The notes below the pieces were generated by a model, which searched no databases, had not been told where the DNA came from, and saw only the letters and a program-made list of their open reading frames with translations. From JAGVSV01 sp050952845 (lineage in GTDB: Bacteria > Bacillota > Clostridia > Christensenellales > Aristaeellaceae), in the NCBI GenBank assembly GCA_050952845.1, contig JBMNLP010000001.1, positions 1,488,001 through 1,552,000 of the forward strand: a stretch of 64,000 nt of DNA, in the 5' to 3' direction. Numbering within the stretch: the first letter of the stretch is position 1; each line of letters begins with the position of its first letter. Below are positions 19,095-28,484 of this stretch, one piece after another. Position numbers and translations under genes: made by a program.

Positions 19095-21014
19095 ATGAAA
19101 ACAACCCATGCAATGAGGAAAGTATGCATGGTGGCGCTAATCACCCTGCTGGCATTAACAGCCATCACGGCATTGGCAGCTTACACGGCGCCAACGGGCA
19201 TCGGATTTACAATATCGGTCGATCCGGCTTCACTGGCTGCGCCTGGCGATGTGATGGTCACCGTCCGTGTTGTCAACTCAGGTGACAATGATTTTACCAC
19301 GCCATTGTCGCTGTTTGATCCCGAGGGAAAACCGGTCACCGACTTCTATGACGGCGGATCGCTGTATTCCCTGAAAGCGGGTGAGACAGTCACATGGCAA
19401 GGGAAATGGCACGTCGATCAGAAGCATCTGGATGCCGGTAAGGTGACCTTCACCCTGCGGTACAACATAGACAAGCAGGGCGAAAGCATGTCTATCACAC
19501 AGCCTGCGACTGCCGACATTGCCATCATAGGTGATAAAGTCGATCTGTCCGTGCAGCGCAGCATCGATCCAGCCATCGTCCGCACCAACAGCGATGTCAA
19601 AGTCATCTACCAGCTGGTCAACACCGGCAACGTCAAGCTGACGAACATTGAACTGACGGAAAACAAGTTGATTTCCAGCACCAAACAAAAGGTGGGTACC
19701 CTGACACCCGGGCAGAATGCCACGGTAACCTTCACAAAAAAAGCTGGCAAAGACGATCTGGAAAGCTCTGCGCTGATTACCTACAAAGCGGAAGGTGATA
19801 AAGAGCAGCAGCGGCAAACCGTTGATGCGGTGAAGATTCCCATCGCCAAACCCGGGCTTACCTACACGCTGACTGCCGATCAGCAAAGCGTAAATGCCGG
19901 CGAAACCGTCGTGCTGACGCTGACAGTCAAAAACGCAGGCAACATATCATATACCAATGTATCCGTCACCGACGCCAAGCTTGGCGAGGTGTTCACGGGT
20001 TTGTCCATTCCTGCAGGTGAAACGGTCACACAAACCAAGGAAGTAACGCTGAACGAATCAGCTGCTTTCAAGTTTGTGCTGAACTTAGAGGACAACACGG
20101 GTGTCCGCCAGCAGGAAACAACCAACGAGGTTAAAATAAGCGCCTATGCCGAAGGGCAGAGAATGAAGCTAAACCTGCAGGCTACGCCGGACAGGACGTC
20201 GGTGCCGGTTTTGCCCGGCCGGGTTGCTTTTACGTTAGTCGTCACAAACGACAGCAACACCACAGCCAAGAACATCGATATCCTGCACGGCGACACCCAG
20301 GTATACAACATTGACGAGTTAGCTTCCGGCCAAAGCAGAACTGTCACCATCAACTTCCTGATATCCCAAGCGGGCAAGTTTCGCTTTACAGCCAAGGCTC
20401 GTGACATGTTAGAAAACACCGTCACCTTTGATTCAGCCGACATCCCCATCGCCTTTGTGCCACCCACACCGGCGCCCACTGAAGTGGCTGTGGTCACCAT
20501 TGCGCCGCCCGTGACCATTGCGCCCCCCGAAAAAAACACTGATGACCCAACGCTGCGCGCCCTGTCTATTATAGCCATCGCAACCGGCGCGCTGTTCGCG
20601 CTGACCTTTGTACTGTTCGTTATCAGCTCCATCGCCCGTATCCGTGCGCGCCGTGCATCCAACGCTGCATATGATAACCTGGACATTTCTCCAAAACGAG
20701 ACTATGCTGACCCTAGCACCTATACAGAGGATAGCACAGCGCCTGCCATCCACGAGCCGGAAGCAGAAGCACCGGCATCCATTCCGCGGGAAGAGCTGCC
20801 TCACCAAAAATATCTGAAGGACTCTGCGCCGGATAGTTTGCAACCTGAAGCCCCGGTAGGCAGCGAGCCCGCCAATCAGCCCCTGCGTCCCGATGATGGT
20901 GCGGGATATCAGCTGACACGCTCAGCAAATGAACAAAACGCAGGCGAGCCGGCTGATACACGCTCACGCCGTGCTGCCAAACACCATCAATTGCCCAGCG
21001 ATGACGAAGGCTGA
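19095..21014 (+). CDS. Exported membrane-anchored protein with CARDB/Ig-like repeats
   Basis: This protein of 639 residues starts MKTTHAMRKVCMVALITLLAL (signal peptide). It then has three or four tandem beta-sandwich repeats of the CARDB/DUF11 kind. Recurrent phrases are DVMVTVRVVNSGDNDF, DVKVIYQLVNTGNVKLTNIEL, TVVLTLTVKNAGNISYTNVSV and RVAFTLVVTNDSNTTAKNIDI. A Pro/Thr linker leads to a C-terminal TM helix (LSIIAIATGALFALTFVLFV) and an Arg-rich, acidic cytosolic tail of about 120 residues. This is type I topology with a long cytoplasmic tail. The start follows GGAAGGGGGGA. Role is probably cell-surface structure or binding; no enzyme motif is visible. Confidence 0.8.
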   Translation: MKTTHAMRKVCMVALITLLALTAITALAAYTAPTGIGFTISVDPASLAAPGDVMVTVRVVNSGDNDFTTPLSLFDPEGKPVTDFYDGGSLYSLKAGETVTWQGKWHVDQKHLDAGKVTFTLRYNIDKQGESMSITQPATADIAIIGDKVDLSVQRSIDPAIVRTNSDVKVIYQLVNTGNVKLTNIELTENKLISSTKQKVGTLTPGQNATVTFTKKAGKDDLESSALITYKAEGDKEQQRQTVDAVKIPIAKPGLTYTLTADQQSVNAGETVVLTLTVKNAGNISYTNVSVTDAKLGEVFTGLSIPAGETVTQTKEVTLNESAAFKFVLNLEDNTGVRQQETTNEVKISAYAEGQRMKLNLQATPDRTSVPVLPGRVAFTLVVTNDSNTTAKNIDILHGDTQVYNIDELASGQSRTVTINFLISQAGKFRFTAKARDMLENTVTFDSADIPIAFVPPTPAPTEVAVVTIAPPVTIAPPEKNTDDPTLRALSIIAIATGALFALTFVLFVISSIARIRARRASNAAYDNLDISPKRDYADPSTYTEDSTAPAIHEPEAEAPASIPREELPHQKYLKDSAPDSLQPEAPVGSEPANQPLRPDDGAGYQLTRSANEQNAGEPADTRSRRAAKHHQLPSDDEG

Positions 21015-21043
21015 TCTGCCGATAACATCCGCATTGGCATCAT

Positions 21044-21070
21044 GCGCCGCTCCCCGGGGGGCGGCGTTTT
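21044..21070 (+). terminator. Rho-independent terminator
   Basis: CGCCGC...GCGGCG hairpin with a C/G-rich stem, followed by TTTT, 30 bases after the stop of the Ig-like repeat protein. Confidence 0.75.
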
Positions 21071-21082
21071 AGTGCACACGCG

Positions 21083-21112
21083 TTGACATCACACAGATGC
21101 TGTCTATATAAT
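21083..21112 (+). promoter_or_regulatory. Promoter of the araM gene
   Basis: TTGACA (21083-21088), 18-base spacer, perfect TATAAT (21107-21112), about 31 bases before the ATG. Confidence 0.75.
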
Positions 21113-21143
21113 AAAGCCATCACATAGAAAAGAGGAACCGCCT

Positions 21144-22478
21144 ATGTTGCTCGCCGAACAATCCCTCGCCGCCCTGATCGCTGGCGAACATCCCTGCACC
21201 TGTGGTAAGACGCACAGCACCAGCTTGAAGTACCTGAAAGTCGGTGCCGGCGTTATTCGCCATTTGCCCGATGCGCTGAAAGCGCTCAATGCCCGCAAGC
21301 CGTTTATTATTTGCGATGTGAATACAAAGGCTGCTGCCTGGTCACCTGTCAAGGATGTGCTGGAAACCCACAGCATTCCCTGGGTGCTGTACATGCTGGA
21401 AAACCCACGTCCCGAGCCGGATGAACACACGGTTGGCGCCATCACCATGGCGTTTGACCCCACCTGCGATGTCATCATCGCGCTGGGGTCGGGTGTGATC
21501 AACGATTGCTGCAAGGTGCTGGCGCACACAGCCGGGCTGCGCAGCTTGTCCATTTGTACAGCGCCGTCCATGGACGGATATACGAGCAACTCCTCCTCCA
21601 TGATCCGCGACCGCATCAAGGTCACCCTGTACAACGACTGCCCGGGCGCTGTGCTGGCTGACACCGACATCATGAAGGAAGCGCCGATGCATATGCTGCA
21701 CGCCGGCCTGGGGGACATGTTGGCTAAATATATCTCAATCTGTGAATGGCGTCTGTCCCATGCGATTATCGATGAATACTACTGCGAAAACATCGCTGGA
21801 CTGGTGCGCGCATCATTGGCGAAAGTGGTTAAGGCGGCTCCTGGGCTGGTGAAGCGCGATGCGACAGCTGTTGAAGCCGTGGCGGAGGGCCTGTTGCTGT
21901 CCGGGCTGGCAATGGACTTTGCGGAGGTATCGCGCCCGGCTTCCGGATTGGAGCATTATTTCAGCCACCTGTGGGAAATGATGGCGCTGGAACGCGGTAC
22001 TGCGTCCGAGCTGCATGGCATCCAGGTGGGCGTAGGCACCATCTTAACACTGCGCTTGTTTGAAAAGATCAAAAAGATTGTGCCCGACCGCGCAAAGGCT
22101 GAACAGTTCATCGCCACCTTCACCAACAGCAAATGGGAAGAACAGACGCGGTCTATATTCGGCAGCGCAGCGGATACCGTTATCCGCCAAGAGCATGAGC
22201 AGTTTCACAAGAACGACCCGGCACAACATGCCGTACGTCTTACGCGCATCCTATCGATATGGCCCGATCTCCTGCGCATCATCGACGAAGAGCTACCCAG
22301 CTTAGCCGACATCGAGTCGCTAGCGAAATCAGTTGGCATGCCGACCGAGCCGGCAGACATCGGCATCAGCCGCGAAGACACCGTCCGCGCTTTTATAGCC
22401 TCACGGGATATCCGCGACAAATACCTGACCAGCTCCTTGTTGTGGGATCTGGGCTTGCTGTATGATATCAGCATATAG
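21144..22478 (+). CDS. araM: sn-glycerol-1-phosphate dehydrogenase (AraM/EgsA family)
   Basis: This metal- and NAD(P)H-dependent enzyme reduces dihydroxyacetone phosphate to sn-glycerol-1-phosphate. The Rossmann part shows VIIALGSGVINDCCK and the active region has CTAPSMDGYTSNSSSM. Metal-binding His residues lie in SGLEHYFSHLWEM and ELHGIQVGVG. In Bacillus the homologue feeds heptaprenylglyceryl-phosphate synthesis. The N-terminal CTCGKTH motif is characteristic of bacterial members. A C-terminal helical extension brings it to 444 residues, at the long end of the family. It sits 36 bases ahead of an AI-2E-family transporter in the same frame and strand. Glycerol dehydrogenase is a less likely alternative. 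Confidence 0.88.
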   Translation: MLLAEQSLAALIAGEHPCTCGKTHSTSLKYLKVGAGVIRHLPDALKALNARKPFIICDVNTKAAAWSPVKDVLETHSIPWVLYMLENPRPEPDEHTVGAITMAFDPTCDVIIALGSGVINDCCKVLAHTAGLRSLSICTAPSMDGYTSNSSSMIRDRIKVTLYNDCPGAVLADTDIMKEAPMHMLHAGLGDMLAKYISICEWRLSHAIIDEYYCENIAGLVRASLAKVVKAAPGLVKRDATAVEAVAEGLLLSGLAMDFAEVSRPASGLEHYFSHLWEMMALERGTASELHGIQVGVGTILTLRLFEKIKKIVPDRAKAEQFIATFTNSKWEEQTRSIFGSAADTVIRQEHEQFHKNDPAQHAVRLTRILSIWPDLLRIIDEELPSLADIESLAKSVGMPTEPADIGISREDTVRAFIASRDIRDKYLTSSLLWDLGLLYDISI

Positions 22479-22514
22479 CCGGCAGACAGGCTGTTGCCGG
22501 AAAAGGAGCATGTG

Positions 22515-23678
22515 ATGGAAAACCTGCTGGGTAAGCACAAGCGTGTGGTGCTGGGCACGCTGGGCGTTATCGTTGCCATCGCGCTGCTGTATTACGTCAG
22601 AGAAAGCCTGATATCGACACTGCAGCCTTTCTTCTATGGCGTGGTTTTTGCGTTCCTTGTCAACCCGACAGCCACAAAGCTGGACAACCTGGGCTGTAAG
22701 CGCTGGACCACGGCACTGGTCACAGCGCTGGCAATGCTGCTGATACTTGTGGTTTTCTTCCTGGTTTTTGTACCTTCCATCGTGCGGGATGCCCTGCAGC
22801 TGGTTCAACAACTCCCCCGGGGTATCAACTTTTTAGCTGCCAAGTATAAGGACGAGCTGGACAGCATCACCGGCTGGCTACAGAGCATAGGCCAGCCGCC
22901 CTCTGCCCAGATAGGCGATTTCAGCAAGCGCATAGCGGACCTATTGTCCGCCGCTTTAACAACCGCTGTGTCGTCGATCGGCAGCCTGCTGGATATCCTG
23001 CTGACGCCCATCATTACGTTTTATTTAGTCAAGGACAAGGAGATCATTCTGCGTGACCTGGGCGACCTGCTGCCGCCGGCACGGCTCAACACGCTGCGTG
23101 AGCTGTGGATCGATGTGCGCCGCGTACTCAATGGCTATGTAAAGGGGCGCCTATTGGTGTCGCTGCTTGTCGCCCTCATGACTGGCTTTGGATGTTTAGC
23201 ATTGGGATTGTCCAACACGTTGACCATCGGCATCGCCGCCGGCTTGTTCGACCTGGTTCCCTACTTCGGCCCATGGCTGGGTGGCCTGCTACCCGTGCTG
23301 ATCGCTTTAATGGGCCCCGATCCCCTCGTCAAGGCCATATCGGTCGTGCTGCTCATCATGGCTGTTCAAGCCATCGAGATCAACCTGATTTCACCGCGCA
23401 TCATATCCGAGACCGTTGGGTTGCACCCGCTGCTGGTCATGTTCTCAGTGATCTTCTTCGGCAGTGTCATGGGCATTCCCGGCATGATCATCGGCGTGCC
23501 AATTACAGCGTCCGCCATCGCGTTGTTCAAGCATATTCGCCGCAAAAGCGAATCAAACAAAACTTCAGACAGTCAGCAGACATCTGCGCCGCCACCAACA
23601 ACAGATATGCCTGAAGAAAAGGTCAACCCGCTGCCGCAAAACCCGCCTGGAGCCGACACCATACGCAAAAACGCATAG
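22515..23678 (+). CDS. AI-2E family transporter (PerM/YdbI-like)
   Basis: Integral membrane protein of 387 residues with about seven to eight TM helices. It opens MENLLGKHKRVVLGTLGVIV. The family C-terminal motif PYFGPWLGGLLPVLIAL is present, followed by LISPRIISETVGLHPLLVMF. Family members export AI-2-like signals or act as Na+/H+ antiporters; the substrate here is not known. The start ATG 22515 is six bases after AAAGGAG. The cytosolic C-terminal tail is Pro/Thr-rich. It follows araM by 36 bases and probably shares its promoter. Confidence 0.88.
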   Translation: MENLLGKHKRVVLGTLGVIVAIALLYYVRESLISTLQPFFYGVVFAFLVNPTATKLDNLGCKRWTTALVTALAMLLILVVFFLVFVPSIVRDALQLVQQLPRGINFLAAKYKDELDSITGWLQSIGQPPSAQIGDFSKRIADLLSAALTTAVSSIGSLLDILLTPIITFYLVKDKEIILRDLGDLLPPARLNTLRELWIDVRRVLNGYVKGRLLVSLLVALMTGFGCLALGLSNTLTIGIAAGLFDLVPYFGPWLGGLLPVLIALMGPDPLVKAISVVLLIMAVQAIEINLISPRIISETVGLHPLLVMFSVIFFGSVMGIPGMIIGVPITASAIALFKHIRRKSESNKTSDSQQTSAPPPTTDMPEEKVNPLPQNPPGADTIRKNA

Positions 23679-23705
23679 CTAAGCCGTGGCTATTGTTGAC
23701 TTTCC

Positions 23706-23734
23706 TTGCAATCCCGCCAGCCTGCCGCTATAAT
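23706..23734 (+). promoter_or_regulatory. Promoter for the rpiR-baiN-exonuclease-kinase genes
   Basis: TTGCAA (23706-23711), 17-base spacer, perfect TATAAT (23729-23734), 28 bases before the rpiR-type ATG. Confidence 0.7.
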
Positions 23735-23762
23735 GAAGCGGCATTAACGTTGAGAGGGCAGG

Positions 23763-24623
23763 ATGATCAAAACGCAGGAAATTATCAGCCGTCTCAGCCG
23801 CAGTCAAAAGCGGTTGAGCAAAAGCCATAGAAAAATAGCACAGTTGATTGAAACGCACTACGACAAAGCGGTGTACATGACAGCGCAGAAAATGGGCGAA
23901 ATTGCCGGCGTCAGCGAGAGCACGGTGGTCCGTTTTGCAGTAGCGTTGGGGTATGAAGGTTATCCGCAGATGCAGAAAGCGCTGCAGGAAATTGTCCGTC
24001 ACCGGCTGACCACATCGCAGCGTTTTGCCATGGCTGCCGATATCAGCGAGGACGAGTTGCTGGACACCGTGCTGAAAACCGATATCGACAACATCAAAGC
24101 CACCATTGGTCAACTTAACCGCGACGTGTTCCGGCAGGTGGTGGATGAAATATCACGCGCAAAAACCATCTACGTGCTGGGACTGCGCTCGGCAGCGCCA
24201 CTGGCCCAGTTTTTCGGCCATTATCTTCACTTTATATTCGATGATGTGCGCACCATCGGCAGCACGGGCAGCGATGTATTCGAATTCATTGCCCGCATCA
24301 AGCCGGAGGATACCATGGTAGCGATCAGCTTTCCCCGCTATTCCTCCCGCACCATTGAGTCCATGCGCTTTGCCCGTTCGCGCGGAGTGCGCGTGATCGG
24401 AATCACCGACGGCGCCCTCAGCCCGCTGCATGAAGCATCCGACCTGTGCCTGGACGCACAGACAGGCATGGTATCATTTGCCGATTCATTGGCGGCGCCG
24501 CTGTCGCTGCTCAACGCGCTGATCGCAACGCTGGGGGTGCGCAACCAGCAGACGTTGAGCGCCAACTTCCGCGATATGGAAGAAGTATGGGACACATACC
24601 GCATCTATGCTGGAAAAGAGTAA
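23763..24623 (+). CDS. MurR/RpiR-family transcriptional regulator
   Basis: This 286-residue regulator has an N-terminal HTH_6 domain (MGEIAGVSESTVVRFAVALG, residues about 40-60) and a C-terminal SIS sugar-phosphate-binding domain (YVLGLRSAAPLAQFFGHYL, MVAISFPRYSSRTIE). Such proteins sense phosphosugars and control sugar catabolism genes. The target is not evident: the next gene is a flavoprotein that overlaps its end by 17 bases. A GAGAGGGCAGG site precedes the ATG. Confidence 0.9.
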   Translation: MIKTQEIISRLSRSQKRLSKSHRKIAQLIETHYDKAVYMTAQKMGEIAGVSESTVVRFAVALGYEGYPQMQKALQEIVRHRLTTSQRFAMAADISEDELLDTVLKTDIDNIKATIGQLNRDVFRQVVDEISRAKTIYVLGLRSAAPLAQFFGHYLHFIFDDVRTIGSTGSDVFEFIARIKPEDTMVAISFPRYSSRTIESMRFARSRGVRVIGITDGALSPLHEASDLCLDAQTGMVSFADSLAAPLSLLNALIATLGVRNQQTLSANFRDMEEVWDTYRIYAGKE

Positions 24624-25857
24624 TCCCCGCGTTGTTGTAGTTGGCGGGGGCGCAGGCGGCATGATGGCGGCGCTGTACGCACTGGAAGCTGGAGCCGATG
24701 TGACGCTGCTTGAAAAAAATGAGAAGTTAGGAAAGAAATTATATATCACCGGTAAAGGCCGTTGTAATGTAACCAACGCCTGCGACCGAGACGCCTTTTT
24801 ACACCGGGTGCCCCGCAATCCCAGGTTTTTATACTCAGCGCTGGATTTCCTGCCGCCGGATAGGCTGATGGCGCTGCTGAACCGACTGGGCTGCCCCACC
24901 AAAGTAGAGCGTGGACAGCGCGTGTTCCCGGTCAGCGACAAGGCTTCCGATGTAACCAAGGCGCTGACAAAAGGTATCACCAGGGCAGCTATTCGCCTAA
25001 ATACGCAGGTGGATCGCCTCGTTGTAACCGGCAGTCACGTCACAGGCGTGCGCCTGAAAGATGGCGTTGTCCTGCCTGCTGACCGGATCGTGCTGGCAAC
25101 AGGCGGGCTCAGCTACCCGTCGACGGGATCAACAGGTGATGGGCATCGGATGGCTGAACAGCTTGGTCACAGCATGGTACCCACCGTCCCTTCCCTCGTT
25201 CCCTTTGAAAGCACCGATGAATGGCCTAGGCGGCTGCAAGGTTTGTCGCTAACCAATGTCCGATTAACAGCACAGCTTGGCAACAAGGAATTGTATACTG
25301 ATATGGGCGAAATGTTATTCACCCATTTTGGTTTTTCAGGACCGCTCATGCTGACGCTATCGAGCCTGCTGTCTGGCACCGACCTCCGCCAAGTGGATGC
25401 TTTTATTGACCTGAAGCCTGCCGTCGACAGCGGACAGCTGTCAGCACGTCTGCAGAGGACGCTGGATGAAAACGGCAGAAAACAGCTGAGCACCATCCTG
25501 CCGCAGTTTATGCCGATGCGTCTGGCAGTGGAGTTCCTGGCATTGTGTGGCATGGATGGAGGCAAACAATGCAGTCAGCTGACCAGACAGGAGCGCGAAG
25601 CCCTTGTCAGCGGCATGAAACGCATCCCGCTCAGGCTGTCAGGCTTCAGACCCCTCAGCGAGGCTGTGGTCACCCGTGGCGGTGTCAACGTGAAGGATGT
25701 CAACCCTTCCACCATGGTATCCCGCCGGGTAGACGGCTTGTACTTTGCCGGTGAACTGTTGGATGTGGACGCGTTGACGGGCGGGTTTAACCTGCACATT
25801 GCATTCGCCACAGGCGCATTGGCCGGGCACAGCGCCGCACAACAATACATTTGTTAA
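24607..25857 (+). CDS. BaiN/HI0933-family flavoprotein oxidoreductase
   Basis: FAD-dependent protein of 416 residues. The N-terminal dinucleotide-binding loop is VVVVGGGAGGMMAALYALEAG. The family-specific KLGKKLYITGKGRCNVTNA follows, and the C-terminal region reads GGVNVKDVNPSTM...LYFAGELLDVDALTGGFNLH. Length matches YhiN/BaiN proteins. Some relatives reduce bile acid enones; most have no assigned substrate, so only the flavoprotein call is firm. It overlaps the RpiR gene by 17 bases and sits 9 bases before the exonuclease. Confidence 0.9.
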   Translation: MLEKSNPRVVVVGGGAGGMMAALYALEAGADVTLLEKNEKLGKKLYITGKGRCNVTNACDRDAFLHRVPRNPRFLYSALDFLPPDRLMALLNRLGCPTKVERGQRVFPVSDKASDVTKALTKGITRAAIRLNTQVDRLVVTGSHVTGVRLKDGVVLPADRIVLATGGLSYPSTGSTGDGHRMAEQLGHSMVPTVPSLVPFESTDEWPRRLQGLSLTNVRLTAQLGNKELYTDMGEMLFTHFGFSGPLMLTLSSLLSGTDLRQVDAFIDLKPAVDSGQLSARLQRTLDENGRKQLSTILPQFMPMRLAVEFLALCGMDGGKQCSQLTRQEREALVSGMKRIPLRLSGFRPLSEAVVTRGGVNVKDVNPSTMVSRRVDGLYFAGELLDVDALTGGFNLHIAFATGALAGHSAAQQYIC

Positions 25858-25866
25858 GGAGATATT

Positions 25867-26817
25867 GTGCATTACATCGTCATGGACTTTGAATGGAACC
25901 AGCCGCTGTCCCGCAAGCAATCAGCCTACCTGAAGGTGGGCGGCAGATTGATGTTTGAAATGCTGCAGATAGGCGCTGTGAAGTTAGATGAAAAAAGGCG
26001 CCTGGTGGGCTCCTTCTGCCGATATATCGCGCCGCAGCATTACATAAAGCTGCACCCGCGCATCAGGCGCATCACGGGCATTAACCAAGATGACTTAACG
26101 GGCGCACCAGGGTTCCGGGAGGCGGTGGATACCTTTTTGGCCTGGTGCGGAGAGGATGCACTGCTGATGACCTGGGGTAACGACGATGTATCGGTATGGC
26201 AGCAAAACCTGAATTTTTTCGCGCCTGATATCGCCATGCCGCCGGTGTATGACCTGCAGCGGCTTTTTGTCGCACAGGAGGGCGGTGGAAACCTTGTCAA
26301 GCGCGGGCTGGCTGCATCGATGGCGCGCTATGGCATTCTCCCCACCAACGACCACCTGTTCCACAACGCCGTAGACGATGCTTACTATGCCGCGCTGGTG
26401 TTTCAAAGGATACCGGATATATCCAATATCCGCGAATACGCTGCAACACCGAAGGAACTTGGCAAAGCAAAGTCTACCGAGTCCTGCAAGCAGACAGCAT
26501 ATACCATCCGGAACGAAGCCGCCTATCTAGCCAGCAAGCGCGCCATGGAAGCAGCCTGCCCTGTGTGTGGGCAGAAGATCACAATCACCGAAGGCCATGT
26601 GCCGCAGCGCTCCGGCACCACTTGGCTGGCGCTCGCCGATTGCCCACTGCATGGGCTGGTACTGGTTGAAACCTCATTTTCCACCGATGAAAAGGGACGG
26701 CGCGTTGCGCTGCGCAACCAGACGCTATCCAACGAACAAAATCCTGCTTATGTGCGCACCAAACACCTGCAGTGGGCGCAAAAGGTACGTCAACTAAAGG
26801 AGAAACAGCGGATATGA
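25867..26817 (+). CDS. DnaQ-like 3'-5' exonuclease with C-terminal zinc-finger-like region
   Basis: This 316-residue protein has a DEDDh exonuclease domain. The first acidic pair is in YIVMDFEWNQ and the H-D pair is in HNAVDDAYYAAL. ExoI motif spacing resembles KapD-like exonucleases. The C-terminal third has ACPVCGQKI and DCPLHG, a possible Cys/His zinc site, not usual for the short KapD proteins. The start is GTG with AAGGAG seven bases before it. It overlaps the next gene by ATGA. Role in RNA or DNA trimming is inferred from fold. Confidence 0.82.
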   Translation: MHYIVMDFEWNQPLSRKQSAYLKVGGRLMFEMLQIGAVKLDEKRRLVGSFCRYIAPQHYIKLHPRIRRITGINQDDLTGAPGFREAVDTFLAWCGEDALLMTWGNDDVSVWQQNLNFFAPDIAMPPVYDLQRLFVAQEGGGNLVKRGLAASMARYGILPTNDHLFHNAVDDAYYAALVFQRIPDISNIREYAATPKELGKAKSTESCKQTAYTIRNEAAYLASKRAMEAACPVCGQKITITEGHVPQRSGTTWLALADCPLHGLVLVETSFSTDEKGRRVALRNQTLSNEQNPAYVRTKHLQWAQKVRQLKEKQRI

Positions 26818-28484
26818 AAGTCACCCTCAACGGCTATGCAGACGAATTTCCCCATCCCATGACCGTGCAAGAGCTGATCAGCCAGCTCGACACTGCCAGG
26901 CTTAATACAGCGCTTGGCGCGTCGTCAGGCGGCACGGTGCTGGAGCTGACCGATACGATATCACACGATATCGACATGCGCACAGTTGACTATGGCGACG
27001 AAGAAGGCCGACGCATATACGAGCGCTCGCTCCGGTTCGTGTTGCTCCTGGCTGCGGAACGATGCTTCTCTGATCTGTCTGTGCGTATTGAGCATTCCAT
27101 CGGCCAGGGTGTATACTTCGAGCTCATCGGTCAGAGAATGATGCCTGACGACGCTGCAATGATCGAAGCTGAGATGCGAGCCATTGTCGAGCAGGATCTA
27201 CCATTTGAAAAACAGCGCTGGTCGCGCACAAAAGCCATAGAGTATTTCGAAGCCAAAGGCAAGCACGACAAATCCCGCCTGCTGCAATACAGGCCATATG
27301 ACCATTTTGACGTGTACACCGCCGGTGGCATGGCTGAATATTTCTACGGCGCCATGCTGCCTTCCACAGGATTTGTACCCGTGTTCGCGCTCCATTCGCG
27401 CCCGCCAGGCTGCGTACTGTTGCTGCCAGACCGAAACAATCCCCTGATACCCGCCAAATACACAAGCCTTCCCAAGCACATGGCAACTTTCGCCCAATCC
27501 ACCTATTGGTGCAAGGTGCTCAACTGCGTTAATGCAGCCGATCTGAACGACCTGGTTGCCGACGGTGGCCTGCGGGACTTTATCCGCGTCAACGAGGCGC
27601 TGCATGATAAGTCCATCTCGGACATCGCTGACGACATCATCCGGGCTGATGCACGGGTGATATTCATTGCAGGGCCTTCGTCGAGCGGAAAAACCACCTT
27701 CGCCAACCGCCTGTCCATCCATCTGCGCGTCAACGGCCTGCGCCCTGAGATCATTTCCCTGGACGATTTTTATCGTGACAGGGATTCCCTGCCGCTGGAA
27801 GAAGACGGACAGCCCGACTTGGAAGCCCTTAGCGCGCTCGACCTGCCGCATTTCAAAACCTGCATCAAAAGCCTGTTGTCCGGCGCTGAAACCGCGATGC
27901 CGCGATTTGATTTTACGCTGAAAAAGCGCTCGTCCATCCCCCATATCCTACGCATATCCCCCAGCCAGCCGCTGATCATCGAAGGCATACACGGGCTGAA
28001 TCCGCATTTGCATGAAAGCTTTGACCAGCGAATGCTGTACCGCATATACATCAGCGAACTGACCTGCCTGAACCTGGACGATCACAACCGCATCCGCACC
28101 ACCGACGCCAGGCTGCTACGGCGCCTGGTTCGGGACCAACAGTTCAGGAACACACCCACCGAAAAAACCCTTGCCATGTGGGGCAGCGTACGCCGCGGCG
28201 AAGAAAAATGGGTGTTCCCTTTCCAGGAGCAGGCTGACACCGTATTCAATTCTGCGCTGCACTACGAACTGCCTGTACTGAAGCTAATATCCTTCGATAT
28301 GCTGCGCAAAGTGCCCCGCAGCAGCCCGCAGTTCATCACCTGCGACAGGCTGCTGAAGATCCTCAACTACCTGTTGCCGGCGCCAGAATCCGTGCTAAAC
28401 GAAATACCCCCGTTGTCTATCTTACGGGAGTTCATTGGCGGCAACACCCTGTACTTGCCAGCCGAAAACGTAAAATTCCTATAG
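26814..28484 (+). CDS. Uridine kinase-like nucleoside kinase with TGS and ThrRS-like N-terminus
   Basis: This 556-residue protein has three parts. Residues 1-60 look like a TGS domain (MKVTLNGYADEFPHPMTVQE). A threonyl-tRNA-synthetase second-additional-domain-like region follows (RIEHSIGQGVYFE). The kinase half, from about residue 275, has the P-loop IAGPSSSGKTTFANRL, the substrate loop LDDFYRD and IIEGIHGLNP. This multidomain arrangement is a recognised Firmicute family usually called nucleoside or uridine kinase. It should phosphorylate uridine or a related small molecule, but the substrate is not proven. The start overlaps the exonuclease stop (ATGA). The end overlaps the convergent mgtC-like gene by 6 bases. 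Confidence 0.88.
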   Translation: MKVTLNGYADEFPHPMTVQELISQLDTARLNTALGASSGGTVLELTDTISHDIDMRTVDYGDEEGRRIYERSLRFVLLLAAERCFSDLSVRIEHSIGQGVYFELIGQRMMPDDAAMIEAEMRAIVEQDLPFEKQRWSRTKAIEYFEAKGKHDKSRLLQYRPYDHFDVYTAGGMAEYFYGAMLPSTGFVPVFALHSRPPGCVLLLPDRNNPLIPAKYTSLPKHMATFAQSTYWCKVLNCVNAADLNDLVADGGLRDFIRVNEALHDKSISDIADDIIRADARVIFIAGPSSSGKTTFANRLSIHLRVNGLRPEIISLDDFYRDRDSLPLEEDGQPDLEALSALDLPHFKTCIKSLLSGAETAMPRFDFTLKKRSSIPHILRISPSQPLIIEGIHGLNPHLHESFDQRMLYRIYISELTCLNLDDHNRIRTTDARLLRRLVRDQQFRNTPTEKTLAMWGSVRRGEEKWVFPFQEQADTVFNSALHYELPVLKLISFDMLRKVPRSSPQFITCDRLLKILNYLLPAPESVLNEIPPLSILREFIGGNTLYLPAENVKFL